Origin: Planomonospora_B alba | GTDB taxonomy: Bacteria; Actinomycetota; Actinomycetes; Streptosporangiales; Streptosporangiaceae | Reading direction: 5' to 3' | NCBI RefSeq assembly: GCF_039534085.1 | Contig: NZ_BAAAUT010000038.1 | Location: 1-64,000 of the forward strand | DNA length: 64,000 nucleotides | Shown: positions 26,467-34,793 of the stretch, piece after piece | Numbering within the stretch: position 1 is the stretch's first letter | Layout of the letters: every line of letters begins with the position of its first letter | Translations under genes and position numbers: made by a program | The notes under the pieces: generated by a model | Told to the model about the DNA's origin: nothing | Database searches by the model: none | What the model saw: the letters and a program-made list of their open reading frames with translations, nothing else

Positions 26467-27411
26467 ATGGCGCTGACCATCGGCGTTGACATCGGCGGTA
26501 CCAAGATCGCGGCGGGCGTCGTGGACGACGGCGGCCGGATCGTCGCGCAGTGCCTGCGCCCCACGCCGGCCCAGAGTCCCGAGCGCGTCGCCGACACGAT
26601 CGCCGAGGCGGTCCGGGAGCTGGCGGAGGGCCGCCGGATCGAGGCCGTCGGTCTGGGCGCCGCCGGGTTCATCGACGAGACCCGGTCGGTCGTGCGGTTC
26701 GCGCCCAACCTCGCCTGGCGGGAGGAGCCGCTGCAGAAGAAGGTCTCCGGCCTCGTCGGCCTGCCCGTCGTGGTGGAGAACGACGCCAACGCGATGGCCT
26801 GGGCCGAGGCGCGCTTCGGCGCGGGCCGCGGCGAGAGCCACATCGTGTGCGTGACCGTCGGCACCGGCATCGGCGGCGGCATCGTGCTGGAGGGCTCCCT
26901 GTACCGGGGGCGCTGGGGCATGGGCGCCGAGCTCGGGCACATGCAGGTGGTCCCGGAGGGACGCCCGTGCGGCTGCGGCAACCTCGGCTGCTGGGAGCAG
27001 TACGCCAGCGGCAACGCGCTGGTCGCCGAGGCGCGGCTGCTCGCGGAGGCCGACCCGGCGCGGGCGGCCCGGCTGCTGGAGATCGCCGGCGGCACGGTCG
27101 CCGACATCGAGGGCCCCGAGGTCACCGACGCGGCCAGGGAGGGCGACCCGGTGGCGCTGGCCGCCTTCGCCTCGATGGCCGAGTGGCTCGGCCAGGGACT
27201 GAGCGACCTCGCCGCCGTGCTCGACCCGGGCTGCTTCATCCTCGGCGGGGGCGTCTCCCGCGCCGCCGATCTCTGGATCGACGGGGTCCGCGAGTCCTAC
27301 GCCCGCAACCTGACCGGACGGGGGCACCGCCCGCCGGCCGAGATCCGCCTGGCCGAGCTGGGCGCCTCCGCCGGTCTGGTCGGCGCCGCCGACCTCGCCC
27401 GCTGGCGCTGA
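26467..27411 (+). CDS. glk: ROK-family glucokinase
   Basis: A 314-residue sugar kinase. The phosphate motif IGVDIGGTKIAAGVVD is at the N-terminus, the catalytic base region is VENDANAMAWAEARFG, and GTGIGGGIVLEGSLYRG follows. The ROK zinc-binding motif is CGCGNLGCWEQYAS, with an upstream His in ELGHMQV. It phosphorylates glucose to glucose-6-phosphate; the Streptomyces homologue glkA (SCO2126) also takes part in carbon catabolite repression. GGGGAGAGGG provides a strong ribosome binding site before ATG 26467. A hairpin terminator follows at 27461. Confidence 0.95.
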   Translation: MALTIGVDIGGTKIAAGVVDDGGRIVAQCLRPTPAQSPERVADTIAEAVRELAEGRRIEAVGLGAAGFIDETRSVVRFAPNLAWREEPLQKKVSGLVGLPVVVENDANAMAWAEARFGAGRGESHIVCVTVGTGIGGGIVLEGSLYRGRWGMGAELGHMQVVPEGRPCGCGNLGCWEQYASGNALVAEARLLAEADPARAARLLEIAGGTVADIEGPEVTDAAREGDPVALAAFASMAEWLGQGLSDLAAVLDPGCFILGGGVSRAADLWIDGVRESYARNLTGRGHRPPAEIRLAELGASAGLVGAADLARWR

Positions 27412-27460
27412 CCGGGCCCGCGTCGGCCGTACCGGGGCGCGACCGGGACAGGGGATCGGG

Positions 27461-27481
27461 GCGCGGGGCGGTGCCCCGCGC
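27461..27481 (+). terminator. Hairpin after glk
   Basis: A 9-bp perfect stem (GCGCGGGGC) with a 3-nt loop, 50 nt after the glk stop and before the promoter-like TACGCT of the next gene. Confidence 0.65.
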
Positions 27482-27579
27482 GTTCCCGCCCGCGGGCCGC
27501 TGGTACGCCGCGCCCGCCGGGGCTACGCTCGCTTCACGCCCCGGTGCCGCCCGGCGGCGCCCGGCAGTGTGAGGTCGCG

Positions 27580-28293
27580 ATGGCTCTGCGGATCGCCAGC
27601 TACAACGTGCGCTCCATGCGCGACGACGTCGCCGCGCTGGGGCGGGTCGTCGCCGCGCTCCGCGCCGACGTGCTCTGCGTGCAGGAGGCGCCCCGGTTCC
27701 TGTGCTGGCGGCGCAAGCGCGCCAGGCTGGCCGCCTTCGGCGGGCTGCGTGTCGCCGCGGGCCTGCGCGCGGGCGGCCTGGCCGGGCTGACCGGTCCGGC
27801 CGTCCGGCTCCTGCACGGCGAGGGCCGCCTGCTGGCGCCCTTCCCCGGCCTGGAACGGCGGGCGATCGCGATCGCCGTGGTGGAGGCGGGCCCGGCCCGG
27901 GTGGCCGTCGGCTGCGTCCACCTGGATCTGGACGGGGCCGCCCGGCTGCACCACGCCGGTGAGGCCCTGGAGCTGATCGCGGACGTCGCCGGCCGGTTCG
28001 GCGCGCTGCCGGTGCTCGCCGGGGACGTCAACGAGCTGCCCGGCCAGCCGGCCTGGCGGCGGATCACCGAGCTGCTGACCGACTGCTACCCGGCGGCGCC
28101 GCGCGGCGACGGCCTGACCTTCCCCGCCCGCGGCCCGGGCAAGCGCATCGACGCGGTCTTCGCGGCGGCGGGGATCGGGGTGCTGTCCTGCGGCGGCGTC
28201 GACGCCGATCCCGCCGACCTGGCGGCCGCCACCGACCACCTTCCGGTGGTGGCGGAGCTGGACTGCGCGCAGGCGGCCGGCCCCCGCCGCTGA
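27580..28293 (+). CDS. Endonuclease/exonuclease/phosphatase family protein
   Basis: A 237-residue EEP-fold protein. Metal and catalytic motifs are visible in order: SYNVR (N), VQEAP (E), GCVHLDLDG (in the H position), LAGDVNELPG (D-x-N) and a C-terminal ATDHLPV (DH). It could act on nucleic acids or phospholipid/inositol phosphates; the substrate cannot be told from sequence. ATG 27580 has GAGG 5 nt upstream. There is no signal peptide, so it is cytoplasmic. It follows glk on the same strand but is separated by a hairpin and its own -10-like TACGCT (27524-27529). Confidence 0.88.
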   Translation: MALRIASYNVRSMRDDVAALGRVVAALRADVLCVQEAPRFLCWRRKRARLAAFGGLRVAAGLRAGGLAGLTGPAVRLLHGEGRLLAPFPGLERRAIAIAVVEAGPARVAVGCVHLDLDGAARLHHAGEALELIADVAGRFGALPVLAGDVNELPGQPAWRRITELLTDCYPAAPRGDGLTFPARGPGKRIDAVFAAAGIGVLSCGGVDADPADLAAATDHLPVVAELDCAQAAGPRR

Positions 28294-28372
28294 GGGCGGC
28301 GCCCGGCGGGGCGCCCGGGCGAGGGCGGGGACTCGCACACGGCCGGTGAGCATCACCCGTACCATTTGGTGC

Positions 28373-29515
28373 ATGACCCGTCGCCTTCCGCGGCGTGCGC
28401 TGGCGCTGTGCGCGGGAGGACTGCTCCTGCCTCTCCTGGCCGCGCCGGCCGCGTCCGCCGATCCCGTCCGCCCGCCCGCGGCGGGGACCTGGCAGGCGCC
28501 GTCCACCGCCCGGCTGAGCGCCGACGGGTCGCTGTCCGACGTGGCCGGGATATCCGCCGACAACGTGTGGGCGGTGGGCCAGCAGAGCGTGTGGGACGTC
28601 TGGCAGAGCCGCGGCGCCATCACCCACTGGAACGGCGAGACCTGGACCGAGGTCGGCATCCGCAACGACCCCACCGGGGCCGGGCTGCTGCGCTCGGTCG
28701 CGGCGGCCTCGGCGAGCGAGCTGTGGGCCGTGGGCGAGGGCCACGACGGCCTGCCGTACCTCGCGCGGGGGGACGGCTCCGGCTTCGAGCGGGTCGCGGT
28801 CGACGCGCTGCACGCGGGCGACTGGCTGGGCGGGGTGGCGGCGGTCCCGGGCCGGGTGGTCGCCGTGGGCCGCCGGGACAGGCAGCCGCTGATCGCCACC
28901 GGCTCCGGCGGCGCCTGGCGGCTCACCCCGGTCGGAGGGCGGGGCACGCTGTACGGGGTGGCCGTCACGGCCAAGGGCGAGGGCTGGGCGGTGGGCGACA
29001 CCGGCGGCAGGCCGCTGGCCATGAGGCTGTCGGACGGGCAGTGGAAGTCCTTCCCCGTGCCGGAGATCCCCGGCGGCTACCTGCGCGACGTCCACGTCAA
29101 CGGGCCCAGGCGCGCGCTCGCCATCGGCGGCGTCCACCGCGACTCCGGCGAGGTGGTCCCGCTGGTGCTGTCCTGGAACGGCAAGAAGTGGTCCAGGGTG
29201 GCGGTGCCGGAGCGGGACGTGCGGCTGTACGGCGTGACCGGCGACCGCAAGAACCGCTTTTGGATCTCCGGCGTCGACCTGGAGCGGCCGGGGGAGGCGT
29301 TCCTGCTCCGCTACGACGGCCGCGCGCTGAAGACGCTGCGCGGGGCCGAGCCGTCCGCTCCCCGGACGATCCGGCTGCAGGCCGCGGCCTACCTGCCCGG
29401 CACGGGCACGGTCTGGACCGTCGGCCACGTGGTGGACGCCGGCGGGCGCTACACCGACGTGATCGAGCGGTTCGAGACGAAGGTGCCGGGCGGTGCGGAG
29501 CGGTCGAGGTCCTGA
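28373..29515 (+). CDS. Secreted beta-propeller-like protein
   Basis: A 380-residue exported protein. The signal peptide (about 1-32) is RRLPRRALALCAGGLLLPLLAAPAASA, followed by at least six repeats of about 45-50 residues with the pattern ADNVWAVG, ASELWAVGEG, GRVVAVG, GEGWAVGD, RRALAIGG, TVWTVGHV, typical of propeller blades. No catalytic motif is visible. The ATG lies 7 nt after TACCAT (28360-28365) without a Shine-Dalgarno sequence, so it is probably leaderless. Likely a cell-surface or extracellular binding protein. Confidence 0.82.
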   Translation: MTRRLPRRALALCAGGLLLPLLAAPAASADPVRPPAAGTWQAPSTARLSADGSLSDVAGISADNVWAVGQQSVWDVWQSRGAITHWNGETWTEVGIRNDPTGAGLLRSVAAASASELWAVGEGHDGLPYLARGDGSGFERVAVDALHAGDWLGGVAAVPGRVVAVGRRDRQPLIATGSGGAWRLTPVGGRGTLYGVAVTAKGEGWAVGDTGGRPLAMRLSDGQWKSFPVPEIPGGYLRDVHVNGPRRALAIGGVHRDSGEVVPLVLSWNGKKWSRVAVPERDVRLYGVTGDRKNRFWISGVDLERPGEAFLLRYDGRALKTLRGAEPSAPRTIRLQAAAYLPGTGTVWTVGHVVDAGGRYTDVIERFETKVPGGAERSRS

Positions 29516-29608
29516 CGGAGGAGCGCGGCCCGGCCGGACCGCGCCCGGGGGGAGAGCCCGGCGGGGCCCGGCGCGGAGCCGCGGCGGGGGACAGGTCCGA
29601 GCCGGGGG

Positions 29609-30079
29609 TCAGACGACCGCGCCGTCGTCCCAGCCGGAGCCGCCGGGCGGGCCGTCGCCCATCCGCACCACCAGCGCCACGAAACCCCCGATGAACGCGG
29701 CGACCGCGGTGAACAGCGCCCAGCCCCGCAGCTCCCACCCGGCCGCCGCGGTCACCAGCAGGTAGGCGGGCCCGCCGAACAGGGCCGCCCACGCGACCTT
29801 GGTCGCGGCGTCGGTCTTGGGCAGCGGCGGAGGGGGCGGGGGCACGTAGTGCCCCTCGTCGTCATCGTCCCGCGGCTCGTCGCCGGCCGTGCCGGGACCG
29901 TCGTCCGCGGGCTGCGGGAGCGCCTCCTCGCCGGCGTCCTCGGCCACCCGGCGCGGGGGGCCGGCGGGGAGGTTCTCGCTGTCCGGCCACGGCTGGTCGG
30001 CCGGGTCGCGCTCGGCGGTGTCGTTGAAGGACGCGACGATCTGCCGCCAGACCTCGTCCTCGTCGCTCTGCGGTGTCAC
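29609..30079 (-). CDS. Acidic, proline-rich protein with two membrane helices
   Basis: A 156-residue protein I cannot assign to a named function. The first 90 residues are cytoplasmic-type and acidic (SDEDEVWRQIVASFNDTAERDPADQPWPD... RDDDDEGHYVPPPPPPLPKTDAATK). They are followed by two membrane helices (about 92-112 and 117-140) and a short Gly-rich tail. The VWRQIVASFNDTAERD segment and PPPPPLPK linker are recurrent features of an actinobacterial DUF family. GTG 30079 is the likely start. It lies 67 nt after the hydrolase gene on the same strand and may be co-transcribed. Confidence 0.75.
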   Translation of the reverse strand: MTPQSDEDEVWRQIVASFNDTAERDPADQPWPDSENLPAGPPRRVAEDAGEEALPQPADDGPGTAGDEPRDDDDEGHYVPPPPPPLPKTDAATKVAWAALFGGPAYLLVTAAAGWELRGWALFTAVAAFIGGFVALVVRMGDGPPGGSGWDDGAVV

Positions 30080-30146
30080 TTAGCTGAGCCCGTCGCTCAT
30101 AAGCCGGTCACTTCCTCCCCGGAGACCGCGCATCCCCCGCCGGTGT

Positions 30147-30911
30147 TCAGTCTCTCTGCAAGGGTACAGAGGTGTTCGTCCGGATGAACTCCAGGCTCTC
30201 CGCAAAGATCCGGTCGGCGTCGTTGTCGAGGGTCGCGACATGGTAGCTGTCGGCGAGCTCCACCACATTGAGGTTCCCTCCGGTCAGCCTCTCGCGGAGG
30301 ATGCGCACACTGGTCGGTTTCACCACATGGTCCTGCGGGCTGTGGAAGACGAGCACCGGCTGGGTCACCTTGTCCAGCTCGGCCTGGGTCAGCGCCCAGA
30401 GCCGGGGAAGGCTCGCCGCGGCCTTGACCGGGGTGCGGTCGTAGCCCACCTCGACCGCGCCCTCCTTCTTGATGTCGCCGGCGACCCCCGGCACCGACGG
30501 GACGAACAGCCGCAGCAGCGGAGCGAGCCGGAGCAGCGGCACGTCGTTGGCGATCGAGGGGTTGACGACGACCACGCCCCTGACGCCCTCGCCGTGCACC
30601 TCGGCCAGGCGCAGCGCCATGCAGCCGCCCAGCGACAGACCCGCCACGAAGACCTCGGCGCACCGGCCCCGCAGGTCGGCCAGGGTCTTGTCCAGCTCGG
30701 CGTACCAGTCCTCCCAGCGGGTGCGGTTCATCTCCCGCCAGGTGGTGCCGTGGCCGGGCAGCCGGGGCAGCGCCACGGTCAGGCCCGCCTCGGCCAGGTG
30801 CTCCGCCCAGGGGCGCAGGGCCTGCGGGGTGCCGGTGAACCCGTGGCAGAGCAGGACACCGACCGGACCGCCTGCGCGGTGGTACGGTTCCGCGCCGGAC
30901 ATGATTGGCAT
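30147..30911 (-). CDS. Alpha/beta hydrolase (carboxylesterase / monoacylglycerol lipase type)
   Basis: A 254-residue hydrolase. The oxyanion region is LLCHGFTGTPQALRPWAEHLAEAGLTVALPRLPGHGTT, the nucleophile elbow is VAGLSLGG (Ser about 93), the catalytic acid is in HSPQDHVV and the histidine is in DSYHVATLDND. The helical cap and these motifs match Est30/YvaK-type carboxylesterases and monoglyceride lipases. ATG 30911 is 5 nt after AAGGAG; the upstream GTG overlaps that site. It is divergent from plsC, so a lipid-turnover role is plausible but unproven. TCAGGC-TC-GCCTGA (30924-30937) is an inverted repeat in its promoter. Confidence 0.92.
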   Translation of the reverse strand: MPIMSGAEPYHRAGGPVGVLLCHGFTGTPQALRPWAEHLAEAGLTVALPRLPGHGTTWREMNRTRWEDWYAELDKTLADLRGRCAEVFVAGLSLGGCMALRLAEVHGEGVRGVVVVNPSIANDVPLLRLAPLLRLFVPSVPGVAGDIKKEGAVEVGYDRTPVKAAASLPRLWALTQAELDKVTQPVLVFHSPQDHVVKPTSVRILRERLTGGNLNVVELADSYHVATLDNDADRIFAESLEFIRTNTSVPLQRD

Positions 30912-31061
30912 CGTCACTCCTTGTCAGGCTCGCCTGATCGTCGCACGTTCGGGACCTGTTTTGCGAGAGTGTGATTTGTGGGCTTTCGCGGTGTAGGTGG
31001 CGGAGACTGAAGGTGGGAAGATGGCTCCAGGTCACTTCCTGTTCGACCAAAGGAGCATCGA

Positions 31062-31775
31062 GTGTTCTACTGGGTGGTGAAGGCCATCCTCTCGCCCTTC
31101 CTTCACGTGATCTTCCGCCCCTGGGCGGAGGGGGTGGAGAACGTGCCGAAGGAGGGCCCGGTGATCCTGGCCGGCAACCACCTGTCCTTCGCCGACCACT
31201 TCTTCGGCGCGCTGTTCCTCCCGCGCAAGGTGATCTCCCTCGGCAAGGCCGAGTACTTCACGGGCAGGGGCCTGAAGGGGATGATCAGCCGGGCCTTCTT
31301 CAGCGGCGTCGGCACCGTGCCGATCGACCGGTCCGGGGGCAAGGCCAGCGAGGCCGCGCTCCGCACCGGCCTGCGCATCCTGCGCGAGGGCAACGTGCTC
31401 GGCATCTACCCCGAGGGTACCCGCTCCCACGACGGACGCCTCTACAAGGGGAAGACCGGCGTGGCGCGGCTGGCGCTGGAGTCCCGCGCGCCGGTCATCC
31501 CCTGGGCGATGGTCAACACCTTCGAGATGATGCCCCCCGGCCGCCCGCTCCCGCGCCTGGGCATCCGCCCGGGGGTGAGGTTCGGCGAGCCCCTGGACTT
31601 CTCCCGCTACTACGGCATGGAGGAGGACCGGCTGGTCCTGCGGGCGGTCACCGACGAGATCATGTACGCGCTGATGGAGCTCTCCGGCCAGGAGTACGTC
31701 GACAAGTACGCCGCGAGCGCCAAGGCCGAGGCCGCCCAGGCGGCGAAGGAGGCGAAGAAGGCCGGACGGCGGTGA
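31062..31775 (+). CDS. plsC: 1-acylglycerol-3-phosphate acyltransferase (PlsC family)
   Basis: A 237-residue acyltransferase with the four PlsC motifs: NHLSFAD (H-x4-D catalytic pair), a motif II around VGTVPIDR, YPEGTRSHDGRLYKGKTG (phosphate binding) and VIPWAMVNT. The N-terminal amphipathic/membrane stretch anchors it to the membrane. It adds the second acyl chain to make phosphatidic acid. The C-terminus is an Ala/Lys-rich coil. The GTG start has AAGGAG 7 nt upstream, and the stop overlaps the next gene (GTGA). It corresponds to Rv2182c by context. Confidence 0.93.
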   Translation: MFYWVVKAILSPFLHVIFRPWAEGVENVPKEGPVILAGNHLSFADHFFGALFLPRKVISLGKAEYFTGRGLKGMISRAFFSGVGTVPIDRSGGKASEAALRTGLRILREGNVLGIYPEGTRSHDGRLYKGKTGVARLALESRAPVIPWAMVNTFEMMPPGRPLPRLGIRPGVRFGEPLDFSRYYGMEEDRLVLRAVTDEIMYALMELSGQEYVDKYAASAKAEAAQAAKEAKKAGRR

Positions 31776-32182
31776 GCGGCGTCCGGCGCCCCGGCCCGGC
31801 CCGCGCGGTCACGGCCGCGGTCGCCTGCGGCGGCGCGCTGGGCGCGCTGGCCCGCTACGGCCTGGGCACGGCGTTCCCGGCCGGACCGGACGCGTTCCCC
31901 TGGACGACCCTGGCGGTCAACGTGTCCGGCTGCCTGCTGATCGGGGCGCTCGTCGTGTGGCTGGTGGCGGCGGAGCCCCATCCCCTGGCCGGGCCGTTCC
32001 TGTCCACCGGGGTGCTCGGCGGCTTCACCACCTTCTCCTCCTTCGCCGTGGAGGTGGAGGGCCTGGTCCGCCTCGGGCGGCCCGCCGCCGCGCTGGCCTG
32101 CCTCGTGGCCACCCCGGCCCTGGCCGTGGCGGCGGTGCTCGCCGGGGCGGCCCTCGCCCGGCGGGTGCGGCGGGCCCGGTGA
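31772..32182 (+). CDS. crcB: Fluoride ion channel subunit (CrcB/Fluc), copy 1
   Basis: A 136-residue protein with four membrane helices. The Fluc family signatures are GGALGALARYGLG, TLAVNVSGCLLIG (pore Asn) and STGVLGGFTTFSSFAVE (Phe-box and TTFS). It exports fluoride as a dual-topology dimer. The start overlaps the plsC stop (GTGA) and the stop overlaps the second crcB gene (GTGA), giving a tight plsC-crcB1-crcB2 unit. Paired crcB genes usually encode heterodimeric channels. Confidence 0.93.
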   Translation: MSGVRRPGPARAVTAAVACGGALGALARYGLGTAFPAGPDAFPWTTLAVNVSGCLLIGALVVWLVAAEPHPLAGPFLSTGVLGGFTTFSSFAVEVEGLVRLGRPAAALACLVATPALAVAAVLAGAALARRVRRAR

Positions 32183-32541
32183 GCGGGCTGCTGCTGGCGG
32201 TGGCGGTGGGCGGGGCGGCCGGGGCCGTGCTGCGCCACCTCGCCGCCGCGCGCTCCGGCCCGCACTTCCCCTGGGGGATCCTCGCCGCGAACACGGCCGC
32301 CTCGTTCCTGCTCGGCCTGCTGACGGCGGGCGCGGCCGCCGGCCGGGTGCCGGGCTGGGCCTTCGCCCTGGGCGGCGCGGGGTTCTGCGGGGCGCTCAGC
32401 ACCTACAGCACGCTCGCCTACGACGTGGTGCGCCTGGCGGAGGCGGGAGAACGCCGCCTGGCGGCGGCGGACCTGGCGCTCACCCTGGCGGCGGGCCGGG
32501 CGGAGGCGGCCGCCGGGGCGGCCGTCCCCCGGCTGCCCTAG
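32179..32541 (+). CDS. crcB: Fluoride ion channel subunit (CrcB/Fluc), copy 2
   Basis: A 120-residue protein with four membrane helices and diverged Fluc signatures: GGAAGAVLRHLAAA, GILAANTAASFLLG (pore Asn kept) and GGAGFCGALSTYSTLAYD, where the usual GGFTTFSTF is replaced by GALSTYST, as often seen in the second member of a pair. It overlaps the first copy by 4 nt. The two probably form a heterodimer in antiparallel orientation. No fluoride riboswitch was seen upstream of plsC. Confidence 0.9.
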   Translation: MSGLLLAVAVGGAAGAVLRHLAAARSGPHFPWGILAANTAASFLLGLLTAGAAAGRVPGWAFALGGAGFCGALSTYSTLAYDVVRLAEAGERRLAAADLALTLAAGRAEAAAGAAVPRLP

Positions 32542-32656
32542 CCGTGCCCGCGGCTGCGCGGGACCCCGCGGACGGACACGCGGGCCGGCGTCGCGCGTGT
32601 CCGTCCCGCGGGTCCGCGTCCGGCCGGTCCGCGTCCCCGGATCCTCGTCCCGCCGC

Positions 32657-33136
32657 TCAGCCGTCGGCGGGCGGGGCGGGGGAGCGGCGCATCGCCGCCT
32701 CCATCTTCCGCATGGCCCGGGTCATCGTCTCCAGCTCGTCCCGGTCGAGCAGGTCGATCATCAGCTCGCGGACGACGGCGACGTGGCCGGGCGCGGTGCG
32801 CTCCAGGCAGGCCGCGCCCTCGGCGGTGAGCACGGCCAGGACGCCGCGCTCGTCGGAGGCGCAGGTCTCACGGGCGACCAGCCCCATCGTCTCCAGCCTG
32901 CCGACCTGGTAGGTCAGCCCGCTCCGGGAGACCACGACGCGCCGGGCCAGCTCGCTCATGCGCAGCCGCCGCCCGGGGGCGGCCGAGAGCATCACGAGGA
33001 TCTCGTACTGGGCGTGGGTCAAGCCCGCGTCCGCTTTCAGCTGTTCCTCGACGTGCCGCTCCAGCAGGTGGAACGCGGTCAGATAGGCCGTCCATGCGGC
33101 CATCTCGTGTTCGTCGAGCCATCGCGTTCCGTTCAC
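32657..33136 (-). CDS. MarR-family transcriptional regulator
   Basis: A 159-residue winged-helix protein. The N-terminal dimerisation helices (AAWTAYLTAFHLLERHVEEQLKADAGLTHAQYEILVMLS) are followed by the DNA-binding region RMSELARRVVVSRSGLTYQVGRLETMGLVARE, the DERG wing (CASDERGVLAVLTAEG) and a C-terminal helix (RDELETMTRAMRKMEAAMR). It is divergent from doxX with two palindromic boxes in between, so it most likely represses both genes and is released by a small ligand or oxidant. No redox cysteine is positioned as in OhrR. Confidence 0.94.
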   Translation of the reverse strand: MNGTRWLDEHEMAAWTAYLTAFHLLERHVEEQLKADAGLTHAQYEILVMLSAAPGRRLRMSELARRVVVSRSGLTYQVGRLETMGLVARETCASDERGVLAVLTAEGAACLERTAPGHVAVVRELMIDLLDRDELETMTRAMRKMEAAMRRSPAPPADG

Positions 33137-33154
33137 CCGCCCAGTTTACAAGTC

Positions 33155-33199
33155 GTTCAAATTTGAACTATACAGTCGTATCCCGGTTCAAATCTGAAC
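33155..33199. promoter_or_regulatory. Two MarR operator boxes between marR and doxX
   Basis: GTTCAAATTTGAAC (33155-33168, perfect palindrome) and GTTCAAATCTGAAC (33186-33199, one mismatch) lie 31 bp centre to centre, about three helical turns apart, with a -10-like TATACA between them. They are AT-rich islands in GC-rich DNA. The position suits simultaneous repression of both divergent promoters. Confidence 0.85.
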
Positions 33200-33213
33200 T
33201 ATCAGGAGGAGTC

Positions 33214-33645
33214 ATGTTCGATCGGGCACGGTCCATCGCGTTCCTGCTGGGACGCGTCGCCATCGGGGCGATCTTCCTCGTGCACGGCTGGACGAAGTTC
33301 AGCTCCGGCCTGTCCGGCACGGCGGGCTTCTTCGAGTCGGTGGGGATCCCCCTGGCGGGCGTCGCGGCGCCCGCCGTGGCGGTCCTGGAGGTCGTCGGGG
33401 GCATCGCGCTCATCCTGGGCGCCGCGCTGCCGGTCTTCGGGACGCTGCTCGCGCTCAACATGCTCGGCGCGATCCTCTTCGTCCACGGGCAGGCGGGGTT
33501 CTTCGCCGACAAGGGCGGCTACGAGTTCGTCCTCGCGCTGGCGGCGGCCAGCCTGATGATCGCCTTCAGCGGGGGCGGCGCCCTGGCGGTCGACTCCCTC
33601 TGGCAGGGCCGCCGCGACCGCACGGGCGCCACGACCTCGGTCTGA
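33214..33645 (+). CDS. DoxX-family membrane protein
   Basis: A 143-residue protein with four membrane helices. The DoxX signature LLGRVAIGAIFLVHGWTKF is at the N-terminus, and FESVGIPLAGVAAPAVAVLEVVGGIALILGAALPVFGTLLALNMLGA follows. ATG 33214 has AGGAGG 5 nt upstream. DoxX proteins are linked to redox or thiol stress; in mycobacteria DoxX works with SseA and SodA, and MarR-DoxX pairs are widespread. The gene is the likely target of the divergent MarR. Confidence 0.92.
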   Translation: MFDRARSIAFLLGRVAIGAIFLVHGWTKFSSGLSGTAGFFESVGIPLAGVAAPAVAVLEVVGGIALILGAALPVFGTLLALNMLGAILFVHGQAGFFADKGGYEFVLALAAASLMIAFSGGGALAVDSLWQGRRDRTGATTSV

Positions 33646-33659
33646 GCCCCCCGCGCGCG

Positions 33660-33699
33660 GGCGCTCCCGCGGATCCCGCCCGGGGCCCGCGGGAGCGCC
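33660..33699. terminator. Convergent terminator between doxX and mmuM
   Basis: A 13-bp perfect stem, GGCGCTCCCGCGG, with a 14-nt loop, placed between two convergent genes. Confidence 0.75.
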
Positions 33700-33721
33700 C
33701 CGCCCGGGGCGGGGACGCCGC

Positions 33722-34585
33722 CTACCCGCCGTAGACGTGCTCGCGGATCTGCCGGATGTGCTCCGGGGTGGTACGGCAGCAGCCGCCCACGAAGTCCGAG
33801 CCGGCGGCGTGCCACCCGGCCGCCGCCGCGCCGAAGCCGACCGGGTCGGCCGGCCCGCGCCAGCGGCGGGCCGAGGCGTCCCAGGTCTCGCCGGAGTTCG
33901 GGTACACCATGACGGGCTTGCCCTCGATGCGCGGGATCAGGCTGGGGACGTGCCGCGGCGCGGTGCAGTTGACGCCGACCGCGATCACCCGCGGGTCGCC
34001 GGCGAACAGGGCGGCGGCCCGCCGGAGCGGGGTGCCGTCGCTGATGTGCTCGCCGTCGCGGCAGGAGAAGCTGACCCAGGCCCGCACGCCCGGGGTCTCG
34101 CCGAGCAGCCGCCGCAGCGCCCGCGCCTCGGCGTAGGACGGGATGGTCTCGCAGGCCATCAGGTCGGCCCCGCTGCCGGCCAGGATGTGCCAGCGGTCCC
34201 GGTGCCAGGCGGCCAGGCCGTCCTCGTCCAGGTCGTAGTCGCCGGTGTACTCGGCCCCGTTCGCGAGGAAGGCGCCGTACGGGCCGACGCTGGCGGCGAC
34301 CGCGCCCTCGCCGTGGGCGTCCCTGGCCTCGACGGCCAGGCGCACCGCGAGCAGGATCAGCTCCTCGGCCTGCGCGGGGGAGAGTCCCCTGCGCAGGAAC
34401 GCGGGGATGTTCGCCTGGTAACTCGCCGTGGTGGCCACCTGGGCGCCGGCGGCGAAGTAGTCGAGGTGCGCCCGCCGGATCAGTGCGGGCTCCTCCACCA
34501 GGAGCTTCGCCGACCACAGCGGGTCGCGCAGGTCCGCGCCCAGGGACTCGAGATGGGTGGCGAGCCCGCCGTCGAGAATCACCAT
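33722..34585 (-). CDS. mmuM: Homocysteine S-methyltransferase
   Basis: A 287-residue single-domain methyltransferase that makes methionine from homocysteine with S-methylmethionine or a similar donor. The zinc ligands are present: Cys in VGVNCTAP and the pair in FVGGCCRTTPEHI. The N-terminal ILDGGLATHLESLGADLRDPLWSAKLL is family-typical. I chose ATG 34585: it follows TACAGT (34592-34597) by 6 nt with no Shine-Dalgarno sequence, so translation is probably leaderless. The open frame extends 16 codons upstream without family features. Confidence 0.92.
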   Translation of the reverse strand: MVILDGGLATHLESLGADLRDPLWSAKLLVEEPALIRRAHLDYFAAGAQVATTASYQANIPAFLRRGLSPAQAEELILLAVRLAVEARDAHGEGAVAASVGPYGAFLANGAEYTGDYDLDEDGLAAWHRDRWHILAGSGADLMACETIPSYAEARALRRLLGETPGVRAWVSFSCRDGEHISDGTPLRRAAALFAGDPRVIAVGVNCTAPRHVPSLIPRIEGKPVMVYPNSGETWDASARRWRGPADPVGFGAAAAGWHAAGSDFVGGCCRTTPEHIRQIREHVYGG

Positions 34586-34793
34586 CCCGCCACTGTACGT
34601 CACCCCCGGAGCCCCCGTCCCGGAGACGATCACCGGGCGGCCGCGTCCGGCCCGGGAGTGGGACCGCCGTGCGGTGGGGAGAACCTGAGGCAGTGATGGC
34701 CGGATTTTTCCCGGTCACGGAGGCCGACGGCGCGAGGGGCGGCCGAGACTGGGGATGGAGGGCCGGCACGGGACCGGGCGTGAGGAGGGGGCG

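Noticed and set aside
24531..27239. Very long minus-strand open frame (902 codons) opposite the SRPBCC-ArsA-glk genes
   Set aside because: High-GC third positions keep the opposite frame open; the translation is low complexity and shows no domain, while the plus-strand genes have clear motifs.
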